Shown here: one piece after another, positions 46,879-56,509 of the stretch
Layout of the letters: the number at the start of each line of letters is the position of its first letter
How positions within the stretch are numbered: position 1 is the stretch's first letter
NCBI GenBank assembly: GCA_016874775.1
Contig: VGTJ01000009.1
Span: forward strand, 1-60,185
Reading direction: 5' to 3'
Length of the DNA: 60,185 nt
From: Deltaproteobacteria bacterium
GTDB lineage: Bacteria; Desulfobacterota; Binatia; Bin18
Program-made: the position numbers and the translations under genes
The notes under the pieces: generated by a model
Seen by the model: only the letters and a program-made list of their open reading frames with translations
Told to the model about the DNA's origin: nothing
Database searches by the model: none

Positions 46879-47781
46879 CCGCAAACCCCCGACGCGTCTT
46901 CTGAAACCACCACAGCCCAAGCCACGCAACCAGCACCCCCCCACGCTATACCACACCACTCCCGACCAGCGCGGCAGGTCACCCCATAACAAAGCCCCTC
47001 GCACTTGTTCGACGATAAACGTCAGCGGATTGAGGAACAGCAATCCTTGCAGTGACACGGGAACAGAGGAGATCGGATACAGTACCGGGCTGAGAAACAA
47101 CAACGCATTGGTCAAGAGTCCAACCGTTTGATGAATATCACGGAGGAACACCCCTAACGACGCCAGAAACCAACACAACCCGACAATGAACAACATAAAG
47201 GGGAACAGCACTATCGGTAGCGTCACAATCGTCCAGGGAATCGCGCCATACACACCAATAGTGAAAAGAAAGATCACCAAAAGACTCATCAGCAGATGAA
47301 ACAACGCTGCGCCCATGCTGACCCACGGGAGAATCTCCAAGGGAAAAATCACCTTCTTCACATAATTCGTGTTACTCACGATCAAGCCTGGTGCTCGCGT
47401 AACGCACTCGGCAAACACGCCATAGACAACCAATCCGGCAAACAGAATCAACGATGACTCGATTTGACTCTGCGATGCGGCTCGCCAGCGTACCTGCATC
47501 ACCAAGCCGAAGACGAAAGAGTAGATAGCCAGCATCACGAGCGGGGTGAGAAATGACCACAACACTCCGAGGATCGACCCACGATAGCGGCCAATCACCT
47601 CACGCTTGATCATCTGCCAGAGCAACTCACGATAGCGCCGCACGATGACAAACGGCGCAAAAGGATGAAGACCGATACCTCGCTCTTCTCCGCGGGAACG
47701 GCGGACGCTCAGGGGTATCTCTGGAGGACGATGAGAAGATGGCTCACTCTGTAACATCGACGGGTGAACCGTAACCGCCAT
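46868..47781 (-). pseudogene. wzm: O-antigen ABC exporter permease, frameshifted at a G7 run near its end
   Basis: Polysaccharide ABC-2 permease, about 305 residues, with six hydrophobic helices after FVIVRRYRELLWQMIKREVI. Near the end the frame shifts at GGGGGGG (46936-46942). With an eighth G it reads VLVAWLGLWWFQKTRRGFAD-VL and stops at 46868, the classic family terminus. As written it instead runs into the ATPase frame and mimics a permease-ATPase fusion. True stop and the ATPase ATG overlap by 11 bases, the usual coupling. The ATG (47781) shares one base with the rfbC stop. Confidence 0.85.
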
Positions 47782-48347
47782 TAGTTCCTTCCCTTGACGT
47801 AGCGAGGTAAGCGGTCGACAGGAATGTCCCGCAGCAGCGGATAGCGCTGGTCCTTATCCGAGAGCGTTGGCGCCCGGACTGGCCACGGAATCGCGAGATC
47901 AGGATCACTCCAGAGTACCCCACCTTCGTCGGTAGGCACATAGAAATCTGTACACTTATACATCACAATGGCCTGCTCGCTCACTACACAAAATCCATGC
48001 GCGAACCCTTCGGGGATGTAGAGTTGGCGATTATTCGCACTCGATAATTCAACGTCATACGATTGACCAAACGTCGGTGACCCCACACGAATATCCACGG
48101 CAACATCGAAGATTGTACCGTGCACAACATAAATTAACTTGCCTTGTGCACGCGGATACTGAAAGTGGAGCCCACGTAAGGTCCCATGACTTGAAGAGGA
48201 AAGATTATCCTGAACAAACTGCAATGGAAGCCCAGCTTCGCGATAGCGGGTTTGTTGCCACGTTTCCAGAAAGAAGCCACGTGCATCGGAAAACACTCGT
48301 GGCTCAATCAGTAACACACCAGGCAGCGGGGTCTTACTCACGTTCAT
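47781..48347 (-). CDS. rfbC: dTDP-4-dehydrorhamnose 3,5-epimerase
   Basis: 188 residues from ATG 48347 ([20 protein letters not shown]). Cupin-fold epimerase converting dTDP-4-keto-6-deoxyglucose to the rhamno form. Visible are RGFFLETW, the substrate and catalytic region [20 protein letters not shown] with its conserved His, the [10 protein letters not shown] strand, IPEGFAHGF and the Tyr region MYKCTDFY. Its start overlaps the end of rfbA by 14 bases. The remaining two dTDP-rhamnose enzymes (RfbB, RfbD) are not in the window. Confidence 0.93.
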   Translation of the reverse strand: MNVSKTPLPGVLLIEPRVFSDARGFFLETWQQTRYREAGLPLQFVQDNLSSSSHGTLRGLHFQYPRAQGKLIYVVHGTIFDVAVDIRVGSPTFGQSYDVELSSANNRQLYIPEGFAHGFCVVSEQAIVMYKCTDFYVPTDEGGVLWSDPDLAIPWPVRAPTLSDKDQRYPLLRDIPVDRLPRYVKGRN

Positions 48348-49227
48348 GCGGCCGCCCGGTACGCAGGAGATCGAGCAAATACTGCCCATAACCGCTTTTC
48401 TGCAGCGGCAAGGCTAACGCTTCCAATTGCGTATCACCAATAAGTCCGAGGCTATAAGCAAACTCTTCGGGACAGGCGATCTTCAGCCCTTGGCGCTGTT
48501 CAATCGTCTCAATGAAGTTCGCGGCTTGCAGGAGTGACGTTGGTGTTCCGGTGTCTAACCACGCGACGCCACGGCCAAGACGTTCGACACGGAGCTCCCG
48601 TTGCTTCAGGTACTGTTTGTTCACGTCGGTAATTTCCAACTCCCCCCGCGCTGACGGTTTCAATCGTGCAGCAATATCCACTACCTGATTATCGTAAAAA
48701 TAGAGCCCTGTCACCGCATAATTCGATCGCGGGTGGGCGGGCTTCTCTTCGATGCTCAGCACGTTGCCGTGCGCATCGAATTCCGCTACCCCATAGCGTT
48801 CAGGGTCGTGCACCCAATAGCCAAATACCGTAGCGCCACGCTCGCAGGCTGCTGCACGACGTAATCGCTCCGAGAGTCCTTGTCCATAAAAGATGTTGTC
48901 ACCCAGTATGAGTGCGCATCCGTCATCAGCAACAAATTCGCGTCCGATAATGAATGCTTGCGCCAGGCCATCAGGACTCGGTTGGACAGCGTATTGAATG
49001 CGGACTCCCCATTGCGTTCCATCTTTCAGTAGCGAGCGAAAAACCGCACTGTCCTGCGGTGTCGTAATGACCAGGATTTGAGTAATCCCGGCCTCCATGA
49101 GCGTGCACAGCGGGTAATAGATGAGCGGTTTGTCGTACACTGGCATGAGTTGCTTACTCACAACGTGAGTGAGCGGATACAAACGTGTGCCAGACCCACC
49201 GGCAAGAATGATCCCTTTTGTAATCAC
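48334..49227 (-). CDS. rfbA: Glucose-1-phosphate thymidylyltransferase
   Basis: 297 residues. Nucleotidyltransferase joining dTTP and glucose-1-phosphate, the first step to dTDP-rhamnose. The signature [16 protein letters not shown] (6-21) and [16 protein letters not shown] are intact, with catalytic Asp in [10 protein letters not shown] (about 108-117), EEKP and GLYFYDN. It is the first gene of the leftward operon rfbA-rfbC-wzm-wzt-sulfotransferase/GT2-membrane protein. No clear promoter is seen in the 222-base divergent gap. Confidence 0.95.
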   Translation of the reverse strand: MITKGIILAGGSGTRLYPLTHVVSKQLMPVYDKPLIYYPLCTLMEAGITQILVITTPQDSAVFRSLLKDGTQWGVRIQYAVQPSPDGLAQAFIIGREFVADDGCALILGDNIFYGQGLSERLRRAAACERGATVFGYWVHDPERYGVAEFDAHGNVLSIEEKPAHPRSNYAVTGLYFYDNQVVDIAARLKPSARGELEITDVNKQYLKQRELRVERLGRGVAWLDTGTPTSLLQAANFIETIEQRQGLKIACPEEFAYSLGLIGDTQLEALALPLQKSGYGQYLLDLLRTGRPHERE

Positions 49228-49392
49228 AAGAAACCTGTACGTTGTTGCGCCCGTTTGTATGTTCCTCTGTCTCCTCTGTCAAGGCAGAAGCAGGCGAGCA
49301 AAGGGCGAGAATAGCATGCCACAGCGGTGAAAGCTAACAAAACACAGCATACCTCCCCCTTGTTTCCATTGTCTCAGCACGCAATGATAGAC

Positions 49393-49434
49393 AAATAAAG
49401 CAAAAGTAGCGATGCGCGACTTTTGCTTTTATTT
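49393..49434 (+). promoter_or_regulatory. Long hairpin just upstream of the fibre-like gene
   Basis: AAATAAAGCAAAAGT (49393-49407) pairs with ACTTTTGCTTTTATTT (49419-49434), a stem of about 15 bp with one bulge and an 11-base loop. It ends five bases before AGGAGG. It may protect the 5' end of the mRNA or attenuate transcription. Confidence 0.55.
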
Positions 49435-49449
49435 TGCTCAGGAGGAATT

Positions 49450-50622
49450 ACGCGTCGTTTCCGTTGTCGTCCCTTTTCATTCCTGCAGTATGTTGCACTC
49501 GCTGCAGTGTTCGTAGGTGTTGGAACAATCCCCGTGGCATATGCGACAAGCCGTCTCGGTCCAGTAACAGCCCCAGATACAGAAACCATTCTTCCTGGTA
49601 GTTCCCCGCTGATCATCCAGGGGCCACTCTGCGCAGGCAGCGCGGGTTGCGTCACCGGAGAGAGTTTCTTTCCCGGCGTCAACTTTAAGATTAAGGATGC
49701 TGCGCCACTGATCAAACTTGAAGACGCGCCAGCTCCAACCAAAACCCAGTGGGGGTTGGCCGGTAACATTGGACGTACTCCCCCAATTGATACCTTCTCA
49801 GTATTTGATATGACCGCCGTTACGCTCCCTTTTGGTATTGAGAAAGGTTCGCCGAGCAACTCACTATACATTGGTCCACAAGCGGTTGGATTTGGTACCG
49901 GAACCCCTATCGGTAACGGCACCAGTATTCATATTTTCGGTCCAGTGACGGCAGACGTGTTCTCTGGTATTGGCCCAAACCCCAATGCGGGTCCTGCGTT
50001 TAACTTCGGTTACTCCGGCTCGAGCTTTGGCCGCAGTTCTGGGTTCTTCAACGTACGCCCTGATGCTTCCGCAGCCCTTCCTAACCCCTCGCTCCGTTTT
50101 GCAGTGAATAATACCCAAGCCATGATCGTTGCTGGTAACGGCAATGTCGGGATTGGCCAGTTTGGTGCGGTGGTGGGAGTCTCTGCTGGTGGTACCCCAA
50201 CACAGAAACTCCATGTGCAGGGCAATATCCTTGCCGAAGGGAACTTTTTCTCTAACGGTGTTCAGCTCAATGTCCCGGACTATGTTTTTGAACCAGACTA
50301 CAAACTCCTTCCCCTCAAACAGTTAGCAATGTACATCGAAAAAGAGAAACATCTGCCCTCTGTCCCCTCGGCTCGCGATATCAAAGCCAATGGCATCAAT
50401 CTCAGTGAGATGCAGATGACACTGTTGCAGAAAGTTGAAGAACTGACGCTGTACACCATCCAGCAAGAAGACACGATTCAAAATCAGGGAAAGACGATTA
50501 CTACCCAAACCGAGACCATTGTCGTGTTACGCCAGGCAAACAAAGCCCAGCAGGACGCACTGGCGGCTTTGGCTGCGCGCGTCGAAGCGCTCGAACGTGC
50601 GCAGGCTGGTGCGAAACGCTAA
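49450..50622 (+). CDS. Exported fibre-like surface protein, apparent ACG start
   Basis: About 390 residues. A perfect AGGAGG (49440-49445) points at codon ACG 49450-49452, directly followed by a textbook signal peptide (RRFRCRPFSFLQYVALAAVF to AYA). No ATG, GTG or TTG fits that position; an upstream TTG at 49423 precedes the Shine-Dalgarno. The body is Gly-rich beta sequence. The carboxy part (about 280-390) has VPDYVFEPDYKLLPLKQLAM, HLPSVPSARDIKANGINLSE and a coiled coil with LLQKVEELTLYTI. I know this module from Bacteroidota tail-fibre-like surface proteins. Either ACG is used as start or a T-to-C change has weakened the gene. Confidence 0.65.
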   Translation, partial: TRRFRCRPFSFLQYVALAAVFVGVGTIPVAYATSRLGPVTAPDTETILPGSSPLIIQGPLCAGSAGCVTGESFFPGVNFKIKDAAPLIKLEDAPAPTKTQWGLAGNIGRTPPIDTFSVFDMTAVTLPFGIEKGSPSNSLYIGPQAVGFGTGTPIGNGTSIHIFGPVTADVFSGIGPNPNAGPAFNFGYSGSSFGRSSGFFNVRPDASAALPNPSLRFAVNNTQAMIVAGNGNVGIGQFGAVVGVSAGGTPTQKLHVQGNILAEGNFFSNGVQLNVPDYVFEPDYKLLPLKQLAMYIEKEKHLPSVPSARDIKANGINLSEMQMTLLQKVEELTLYTIQQEDTIQNQGKTITTQTETIVVLRQANKAQQDALAALAARVEALERAQAGAKR

Positions 50623-50662
50623 GCTGTCATCGGAGAGCAAGAGCAAGAATTGCAACACGAAT

Positions 50663-50737
50663 GTCATTGCGAGCGCAGCGAAGCAATCTTTGTTCCCTGC
50701 AGAGATTGCTTCGTCGCGTACCGCTCCTCGCAATGAC
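50663..50737. repeat. GTCATTGCGAG palindromic repeat, clean copy
   Basis: Outer arms GTCATTGCGAG and CTCGCAATGAC, inner arms GCGAAGCAATCT and AGATTGCTTCG. This is a widely dispersed bacterial intergenic palindrome; its degenerate relative is at 4713-4811. It lies between convergent genes and could terminate both. Confidence 0.85.
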
Positions 50738-50781
50738 TGCCATTTCCTAACTTCCGGATCTTCCTTCTCCGCTTCTACCCC

Positions 50782-51648
50782 TCACACCACCCCATTCTTC
50801 TTGAACCACTCCTGCAGCCGCTTCCACCCATCTCGCGCTGGTTCTTGACGATAACTCGGGCGGTAGTCCGCGTGAAACCCGTGCGGGGTTTCGGGATAAA
50901 GCTCGATGTGCGACGGGCTTTTCGCCGCGTGCAAGGCCTTCTTCATCTGCTCGACGGTCTCGTTGGGAATACCGCTGTCCGCACCACCGTAGAGCCCCAA
51001 GACCGGAGCTTTCAATTGCGCCGCCAGATCAACTGGCTGCTTAGGGGTCAAGTCGTTCATGGGTCCGACCAGTCGACCGTACCACGCAACTCCCGCTTTC
51101 AATCGTGGGCTATGCGCGGCGTACAACCAGACAACACGCCCACCCCAACAGAAGCCAGTGATCCCTAGCTTATTAACATCGCCCTTGCCAGATTTCTCCG
51201 CCCAGGTCGCGGTCGCGTCGAGGTCAGCCATCACTTGGCTATCCGGCACTTTCGACACGACTTTACCAATGATCTCGTTGATATCTGAGATTTGTGACAC
51301 ATCGCCCTGTCGAGCGTACATTTCGGGAGCAATTGCACAATAGCCGAGCTTGGCAAAACGACGGCAAATATCTTTGATATGTTCGTGTACGCCGAAGATT
51401 TCTTGTACGACCAATACGACAGGAAACGGACCACCCTTCGCTGGCATTGCGTGATACCCGGGAATTTGTCCGTCAGATACCGGAATCTTGACCTCGCCAG
51501 CGTCGAGCCCGCCCGTATCTGTCATAATCATCGTTTGCGCTGATACGGGTTGGACGGCTAACGCGAAGCCGGTCGCCAGCGAAGTTAACACGAATTCACG
51601 GCGAGTGAGATGCGGGCCTTCCCTCAGCACATCGAGCGTCTTCTTCAT
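50782..51648 (-). CDS. Exported dienelactone hydrolase-family protein
   Basis: 288 residues from ATG 51648, with GGAGGGGAGAGT just upstream. The amino terminus has a twin-arginine-like motif [17 protein letters not shown], so it is probably exported folded. Alpha/beta hydrolase with the DLH nucleophile cysteine in [12 protein letters not shown], acid in [11 protein letters not shown] and histidine in [13 protein letters not shown]. Such enzymes open carboxymethylene-butenolides or cleave other esters. It is followed upstream on the same strand by glpK, 34 bases away. Confidence 0.88.
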   Translation of the reverse strand: MKKTLDVLREGPHLTRREFVLTSLATGFALAVQPVSAQTMIMTDTGGLDAGEVKIPVSDGQIPGYHAMPAKGGPFPVVLVVQEIFGVHEHIKDICRRFAKLGYCAIAPEMYARQGDVSQISDINEIIGKVVSKVPDSQVMADLDATATWAEKSGKGDVNKLGITGFCWGGRVVWLYAAHSPRLKAGVAWYGRLVGPMNDLTPKQPVDLAAQLKAPVLGLYGGADSGIPNETVEQMKKALHAAKSPSHIELYPETPHGFHADYRPSYRQEPARDGWKRLQEWFKKNGVV

Positions 51649-51682
51649 ACTCTCCCCTCCTTTCATTGATGAACGAGCAGCG

Positions 51683-53191
51683 TCAATCCTCGATCCAGTC
51701 AAACGTTCGTGTCACTGCCCGTTTCCAGTGGTGGTAGTTTTTCTCGCGCGCGCTCGGCTCCATACTCGGAGCCCATTCTTTATCCTTCCCCCAATTCGCC
51801 CGTAGTTCATCGGTGGTACGCCATACACCAACGGTGAGCCCCGCCGCATATGCTGCTCCTAGTGCCGTCGTTTCCGCACAGGTGGGTCGAATCACTGGTA
51901 CGCCAAGAATATCGGCCTGAAATTGCATAAGTAACTCATTGTGCACCATCCCACCATCAACCTTCATTGCGTGCAGCAGAATACCAGCATCAACATTCAT
52001 GGCATCTAGCACCTCACGCGTCTGCCAGGCGGTCGCTTCCAACACCGCGCGGGCCAGATGTCCTTTTGTGACATAACCGGTTAAGCCGACAATCACGCCC
52101 CGCGCATCGCTTCTCCAATAGGGTGCAAATAATCCGGCGAAAGCCGGGACGAAGTACACGCCTCCGTTGTCAGTAACGGTTCGAGCAAGGGTCTCAATCT
52201 CGTTTGAGTTCTGGATGAGTCCCAGATTGTCGCGTAGCCATTGAACCAGTGCCCCTGCTACCGCAATCGAGCCTTCCAACGCATACACTGGTGGCGTCCG
52301 CCCCAGTTGATAGGCCACCGTTGTCAGTAACCCGGCGGAGGACGGAACGATCGCCTGTCCAGTGTTCATCAACATGAAGCAACCAGTACCGTAGGTACTC
52401 TTTACTTCTCCAGGAGAGAAACACGCCTGGCCAAAGAGTGCGGCTTGTTGATCGCCAAGGACTCCTGCAATGGGAATCTGCGGCAGTGGTGCACCACAGA
52501 GGCCAGAAGTCTCACTCGAGGAGACGATCTCCGGCAGCATAGCCCGCGGCACCCCAAAGACGTCTAAGGCTTCGGGGTCCCAGTCCAGCGTGGCAAGGTT
52601 CATCAGCATGGTGCGGCTCGCATTGGTGACATCAGTCACATGTATTCCACCACGAACACCGCCAGTGAGATTCCAGATCAGCCAAGTATCGATCGTGCCG
52701 AAGAGAATGTCTCCACGCTCAGCCTTCGCTCGCACTCCAGGGATATTCTCAAGCATCCAGCGCAACTTCGGGCCCGAGAAATAGGTCGCGAGCGGTAAAC
52801 CGGCTCGTGCGCGAAGCCACGTTTCCACTCCTTGCGAGTGCAAGCGTTTGCAGAGATCGAGTGTACGCGTATCCTGCCAGACAATGGCGTTGCATACGGG
52901 TTCGCCAGTCTTGCGATCCCACACCACCGTGGTTTCCCGCTGATTGGTTATGCCAAGTGCGACAATGTCCTCTGTGGTAACTTTTTCACGCTCAAGCCCG
53001 GCATGAATGACGTCGAGCGTACATTGCCAGATTTCTCGCGGGTCATGCTCAACCCATCCTGGTTGCGGATAGATTTGCCGATGCTCTTTCTGAGCACTCG
53101 TAATGACTCGTCCTGAGTGATCGAACACCATAAAGCGGGTGCTGGTAGTACCTTGATCGATCGCAGCAACATAACGAGCACGCATAGGCAT
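51683..53191 (-). CDS. glpK: Glycerol kinase
   Basis: 502 residues, FGGY-family kinase making glycerol-3-phosphate from glycerol and [18 protein letters not shown] near the start (phosphate 1), [26 protein letters not shown], the ADP-binding [25 protein letters not shown], and the second family signature [20 protein letters not shown] are all intact. Its ATG directly follows the stop of the VOC gene (TAA ATG). No glpF or glpD is adjacent. Confidence 0.95.
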   Translation of the reverse strand: MPMRARYVAAIDQGTTSTRFMVFDHSGRVITSAQKEHRQIYPQPGWVEHDPREIWQCTLDVIHAGLEREKVTTEDIVALGITNQRETTVVWDRKTGEPVCNAIVWQDTRTLDLCKRLHSQGVETWLRARAGLPLATYFSGPKLRWMLENIPGVRAKAERGDILFGTIDTWLIWNLTGGVRGGIHVTDVTNASRTMLMNLATLDWDPEALDVFGVPRAMLPEIVSSSETSGLCGAPLPQIPIAGVLGDQQAALFGQACFSPGEVKSTYGTGCFMLMNTGQAIVPSSAGLLTTVAYQLGRTPPVYALEGSIAVAGALVQWLRDNLGLIQNSNEIETLARTVTDNGGVYFVPAFAGLFAPYWRSDARGVIVGLTGYVTKGHLARAVLEATAWQTREVLDAMNVDAGILLHAMKVDGGMVHNELLMQFQADILGVPVIRPTCAETTALGAAYAAGLTVGVWRTTDELRANWGKDKEWAPSMEPSAREKNYHHWKRAVTRTFDWIED

Positions 53192-53569
53192 TTACCGATA
53201 GGAAACGATTTCGAGCAGATTGCCATCTGGATCAAGGAAATACAGGCAGTCGTGATCTCCCCAATCGATAGGGCCGTAGGTCGGTACTCCACGCGCGGCA
53301 AACTGCGAACAGGTCGTTTGCCACTCGCTACGACTGAGTTTGAACGCATGATGCCCTTTGCCCAGCGGGTTCTCAATATGATCAGTAATGCGTGGCGGCA
53401 GATCATGTCGCTCGAACAGCGCAAGATTCAACGATCCACACTGTAACAGCACTTGATGGTGACCGAAACGCTGTACCGTCGTCAGCCCAAGAATTTCAGT
53501 GTAAAACCGCTCGGCACGATCGAGGTCAGCAACATCAAGACCGAAGTGATCAAGCATCAGTGATGGCAT
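53192..53569 (-). CDS. VOC/glyoxalase-family protein
   Basis: 125 residues from ATG 53569 (MPSLMLDHFGLDVADLDRAE). Two beta-alpha-beta-beta-beta modules with metal-ligand type positions: H in LDHFGLDV, H in GHHAFKLS, and E in LFLDPDGNLLEIVSY-like ending YFLDPDGNLLEIVSYR. Could be a glyoxalase, extradiol dioxygenase-like or resistance protein; specificity unknown. Co-transcribed with glpK. Confidence 0.85.
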   Translation of the reverse strand: MPSLMLDHFGLDVADLDRAERFYTEILGLTTVQRFGHHQVLLQCGSLNLALFERHDLPPRITDHIENPLGKGHHAFKLSRSEWQTTCSQFAARGVPTYGPIDWGDHDCLYFLDPDGNLLEIVSYR

Positions 53570-53658
53570 GGCGGCATCGTACACCAGCCACAGTCACACG
53601 AGAAGCGCGGTGAACCAATCTCATGGTATAGGAGCAACCCGATGTGGTTGCCCAACAA

Positions 53659-54026
53659 TACTGTTCGGCTCTCGCTCTGCCTGTATGAAGAAGGGTCCCT
53701 TCTCCCCGCAGGGGAGAAGGACAGGATGAGGGGAGAAAGCATGGGTGTGACTGACTGCGTCGCGCATCACCCTCACCCTAACCCTCCTTTTGGGGGTAGG
53801 CTTTTACGCTGAGAAACGACGAGACGTCATTCCCGCGAATGCGGGAATCCAGGGAGAATACGCAATCGTTCAGGGGTGAAGCTCCTGGATGCCCGTCTGC
53901 GCGGGCATGACGAACACGCGGCTCCTAACGACGGGAAATCTGCGCCAATTGAGGCTTGGATAAAAAACCTACCCTTATGAGGATTGGCAGCCTCCTGTCG
54001 CTGGTCAAGTTTTGTGCCGAACACTA
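53659..54026. repeat. Composite palindromic repeat element, copy B
   Basis: Ends CTGTTCGGCTC and GTGCCGAACAC with outer CAATA/TATTG continuing the inverted repeat. Order here is inverted right module (to about 53782), core 53783-53981, inverted left module (to about 54026). The core is in the same orientation as in copy A while both outer modules are reversed. It fills most of the 616-base gap 53570-54185, in which I see no gene. Confidence 0.8.
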
Positions 54027-54185
54027 TTGATTGCCCAGAGTGTAGGAGCAACCTAATGTGCTTGCCCGGTTGGGGACGGCCACATCAGGCCGCCCCGACG
54101 CACACGAGAATCCTGCGACCTAAAAAAGCAGTTGCACCCAAATACAAACCATTATAGTTTTCCCCCTTCGTTGAGGAGCGACACA

Positions 54186-54476
54186 ATGGAATTCTTAGTC
54201 ATCGCCTATGACGGCAAAGACCCAGACGCCAAAGCGCGCCGATTGCGCGTACGCCAGGCACATCTCGATGGCGTGCAGGACATGAAAAAGGCCGGCACTT
54301 TTATTAACGGCGGCGCCATCCTCGATGACAACGGCGAAATGATCGGCTCTACCCTCTACATGGATTTTCCCACTCGTGCCGCGCTCGACCAATGGCTGGC
54401 ACGCGATCCATATGTCACAGGTGGCGTATGGGTCGATATCGAGGTGCGCCCCATCCGTTTGGCGTTTCGGGCGTAG
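54186..54476 (+). CDS. YciI-family protein
   Basis: 96 residues from ATG 54186, behind GAGGAG. Ferredoxin-like alpha+beta fold of the YciI/YCII type: MEFLVIAYDGKDPDAKARR, the R..H..GV segment with its conserved His, FINGGAILDDNGEMIGSTLYMD and the DQWLARDPYVTGGVW motif with active-site-like Asp. Function in this family is mostly unknown; small-molecule lyase or muconolactone isomerase-like activities have been suggested. Convergent with the OsmC-like gene. Confidence 0.88.
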   Translation: MEFLVIAYDGKDPDAKARRLRVRQAHLDGVQDMKKAGTFINGGAILDDNGEMIGSTLYMDFPTRAALDQWLARDPYVTGGVWVDIEVRPIRLAFRA

Positions 54477-54495
54477 GCTTTCCGCTCACGTCATC

Positions 54496-55083
54496 TTACG
54501 TCGTAGCTTGAGTCGCAGCCACCAGCATCTCCTCTGGGGTCTTCCCCCCTTCAGGAATATACACGCGCTGGACAAATTCAGGCGCACTCGCCCCTTCACG
54601 ATACCATGAGATGATCATCGGAATACGTGCCCGGCGGAACAGCCCGAGTTGCGGACAGCGGCGGTCGGTTTCCTCAGCCAAGGCCTGAATCCGTTCCTTT
54701 GGTTGATCGGTATCAAGATAGAGATCGTAGTTGACCTGACAGTATTCAGGCTGGCGATCGAAGTCAGCCATAAAGCCGCGAATGTCGATTAACGAACGAA
54801 TCTTGGTGCGTAGTCCTTTGTAGGCAAACCGCAGATCTCGCGCCGCGACAGCAATCGTGATCGACGTACACGCTGAGAGCGCCGCGAGTTGCGCATGCAC
54901 CGGTGTCCAGCCGCGACTCTGGCCTTGTAATTCCGGCGGATTGCCGATGTCAAAGCCTTTTGGTTCATCAAAGAGGATCGAAGCCTGTCCGTCCATGTAT
55001 CCTTCAACTCGCATGAGGTCAAAGGAACGAGTTGTGACATCGCTTACACCAATATACTCGGGATACGTCTGTTGCTCTTTCAT
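54496..55083 (-). CDS. OsmC/Ohr-family protein
   Basis: 195 residues with the OsmC fold: a beta sheet (VEGYMDGQASILFDEP), central helix with the first cysteine in LAALSACTSITIAVAARDL (about 92-95), and the second in RRCPQLGLF (about 149). The paired cysteines are placed as in peroxide-reducing OsmC/Ohr enzymes, although the first motif is less typical than Ohr. Probably cytoplasmic organic-hydroperoxide defence or a relative. AGGAG precedes the ATG. Confidence 0.82.
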   Translation of the reverse strand: MKEQQTYPEYIGVSDVTTRSFDLMRVEGYMDGQASILFDEPKGFDIGNPPELQGQSRGWTPVHAQLAALSACTSITIAVAARDLRFAYKGLRTKIRSLIDIRGFMADFDRQPEYCQVNYDLYLDTDQPKERIQALAEETDRRCPQLGLFRRARIPMIISWYREGASAPEFVQRVYIPEGGKTPEEMLVAATQATT

Positions 55084-55306
55084 CGCCTGCTCCTTTCGCG
55101 TAACTGCCCGGTTTTGTTCCTGAGGCAGGGAATGACAGTCCTTTTGTGGGACATTTACGCCTGAACTCCTTACCTGACTCTCTCCCTGTCGGGCGTTTTT
55201 ATACTACAGAAGGGACAGTAGGGGAAATTCCGGTCATCCACTTGCTTGACTTCGTCGCCCGTCATGGCACCCTCGTGCCGTTAGTGCTGTCGTAAAGGAG
55301 CTTATC

Positions 55307-56509
55307 ATGCCCGCCGCAGACATCTCCCTCTCCCTGTCCGCTGAACCTCTCTCTCCAACTTCTCTACTGGAAACCGCACAGAGTTTCGCCCCGCGCATTC
55401 GCTTAGTCTATGAACAAATCGAGGCGGATCGTCGCCTTCCTCCTGCGTTAGTCAAATCGTTCGCCCATGCTGGTCTGTTTCGTTTATTGATTCCACAGGC
55501 TCTCGGTGGACTGGAAACCGATGCTGTCACCGCGCTGCAGGTTTTTGAAGAAATGGCTAAAGTCGACGGCTCTGTTGGTTGGAGCATCATGATCGGTGCA
55601 ACTGGTGGCTTGGTCAGCGCCTACTTGGCTCCTCAGGTTGCATGGACCATCTATGGTAGCGATCCTCAGGTCATTACGGGTGGCGCGCTGTCCCCAACTG
55701 GCAAGGCCGTCGCTGTTGACGGTGGTTATCGTGTCACTGGCCACTGGCAGTTCAACAGTGGGTGCCAGCATTGTTCGTGGCTCATGGGCACCTGCATCAT
55801 TTTTGATGGCGATACACCGAGAAAAGGCAAGAATGGGGAAACGATCTCAACGATGATGATTTTTCCGGCGACCGACGTAGAAATTATAGATACGTGGCTG
55901 GTCTCTGGGTTACGTGGCAGCGGTAGTCACGACATCGTCGCCAATGATGTTTTCGTTCCTAATGGATACCACGCTTCGCTTGTCTCTGACCATCCGTTTC
56001 ATGATGGTCCACTCTATCGTTTTCCGATGTTTGGCTTACTTGCTGTTTCTGTTGCCAGTGTCGCGTTAGGCATTGCCCGAGGTGCAATTAACACCTTACG
56101 GGAAATGGCCCCAAAGAAACGCCTTACCACCACCCGCAAGCGTATGGCGGAACGCGAGGTCGTGCAAATGCAGGTCGCGCAGGCAGAAGGCCTTTTACGA
56201 TCCGGGCGCGCGTTTCTGTTCGACACCGTACAGCACGTATGGAATAGCCTTCTGGCCCAGGAAACCCCGACCCTGGAACAACGCGCCCTTTTACGGTTAG
56301 CCGCAACCCAGGCCACAACCCAGGCCGCTCAGGCGATCGACCTTATGTATCACGCCGCAGGGACCAGCTCGATTTGGGCACACAATCCGTTACAGCGCTA
56401 CTTTCGCGATGTCCACGTCGTCACCCAACATGCCATCCTCAGCGCACCGATCTATGAACTGACAGGGCGCGTGTTCATCGGACAGCCAACGGAAACATCG
56501 ATGCTTTAA
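55307..56509 (+). CDS. Acyl-CoA dehydrogenase-like flavin monooxygenase
   Basis: 400 residues with the three-domain acyl-CoA dehydrogenase fold: helical start (LPPALVKSFAHAGLFRLLIPQALGG), beta middle with VTGHWQFNSGCQHCSWLMGT and TWLVSGLRGSGSHDIVANDVFVP, and a helical end (YHAAGTSSIWAHNPLQRYFRDVHV). The missing catalytic glutamate and the HpaB/DszC-like features point to an FMNH2-dependent monooxygenase or hydroxylase rather than a dehydrogenase. Its reductase partner is not adjacent. Substrate is unknown. The last four bases overlap the convergent methyltransferase. Confidence 0.85.
   Translation: MPAADISLSLSAEPLSPTSLLETAQSFAPRIRLVYEQIEADRRLPPALVKSFAHAGLFRLLIPQALGGLETDAVTALQVFEEMAKVDGSVGWSIMIGATGGLVSAYLAPQVAWTIYGSDPQVITGGALSPTGKAVAVDGGYRVTGHWQFNSGCQHCSWLMGTCIIFDGDTPRKGKNGETISTMMIFPATDVEIIDTWLVSGLRGSGSHDIVANDVFVPNGYHASLVSDHPFHDGPLYRFPMFGLLAVSVASVALGIARGAINTLREMAPKKRLTTTRKRMAEREVVQMQVAQAEGLLRSGRAFLFDTVQHVWNSLLAQETPTLEQRALLRLAATQATTQAAQAIDLMYHAAGTSSIWAHNPLQRYFRDVHVVTQHAILSAPIYELTGRVFIGQPTETSML

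Noticed and set aside
46231-47781. A permease-ATPase fusion protein of 516 residues
   Set aside because: The fusion depends on a one-base shift in a G7 run. The other frame gives the standard permease terminus WWFQKTRRGFAD-VL and a normal 11-base overlap with the ATPase start.
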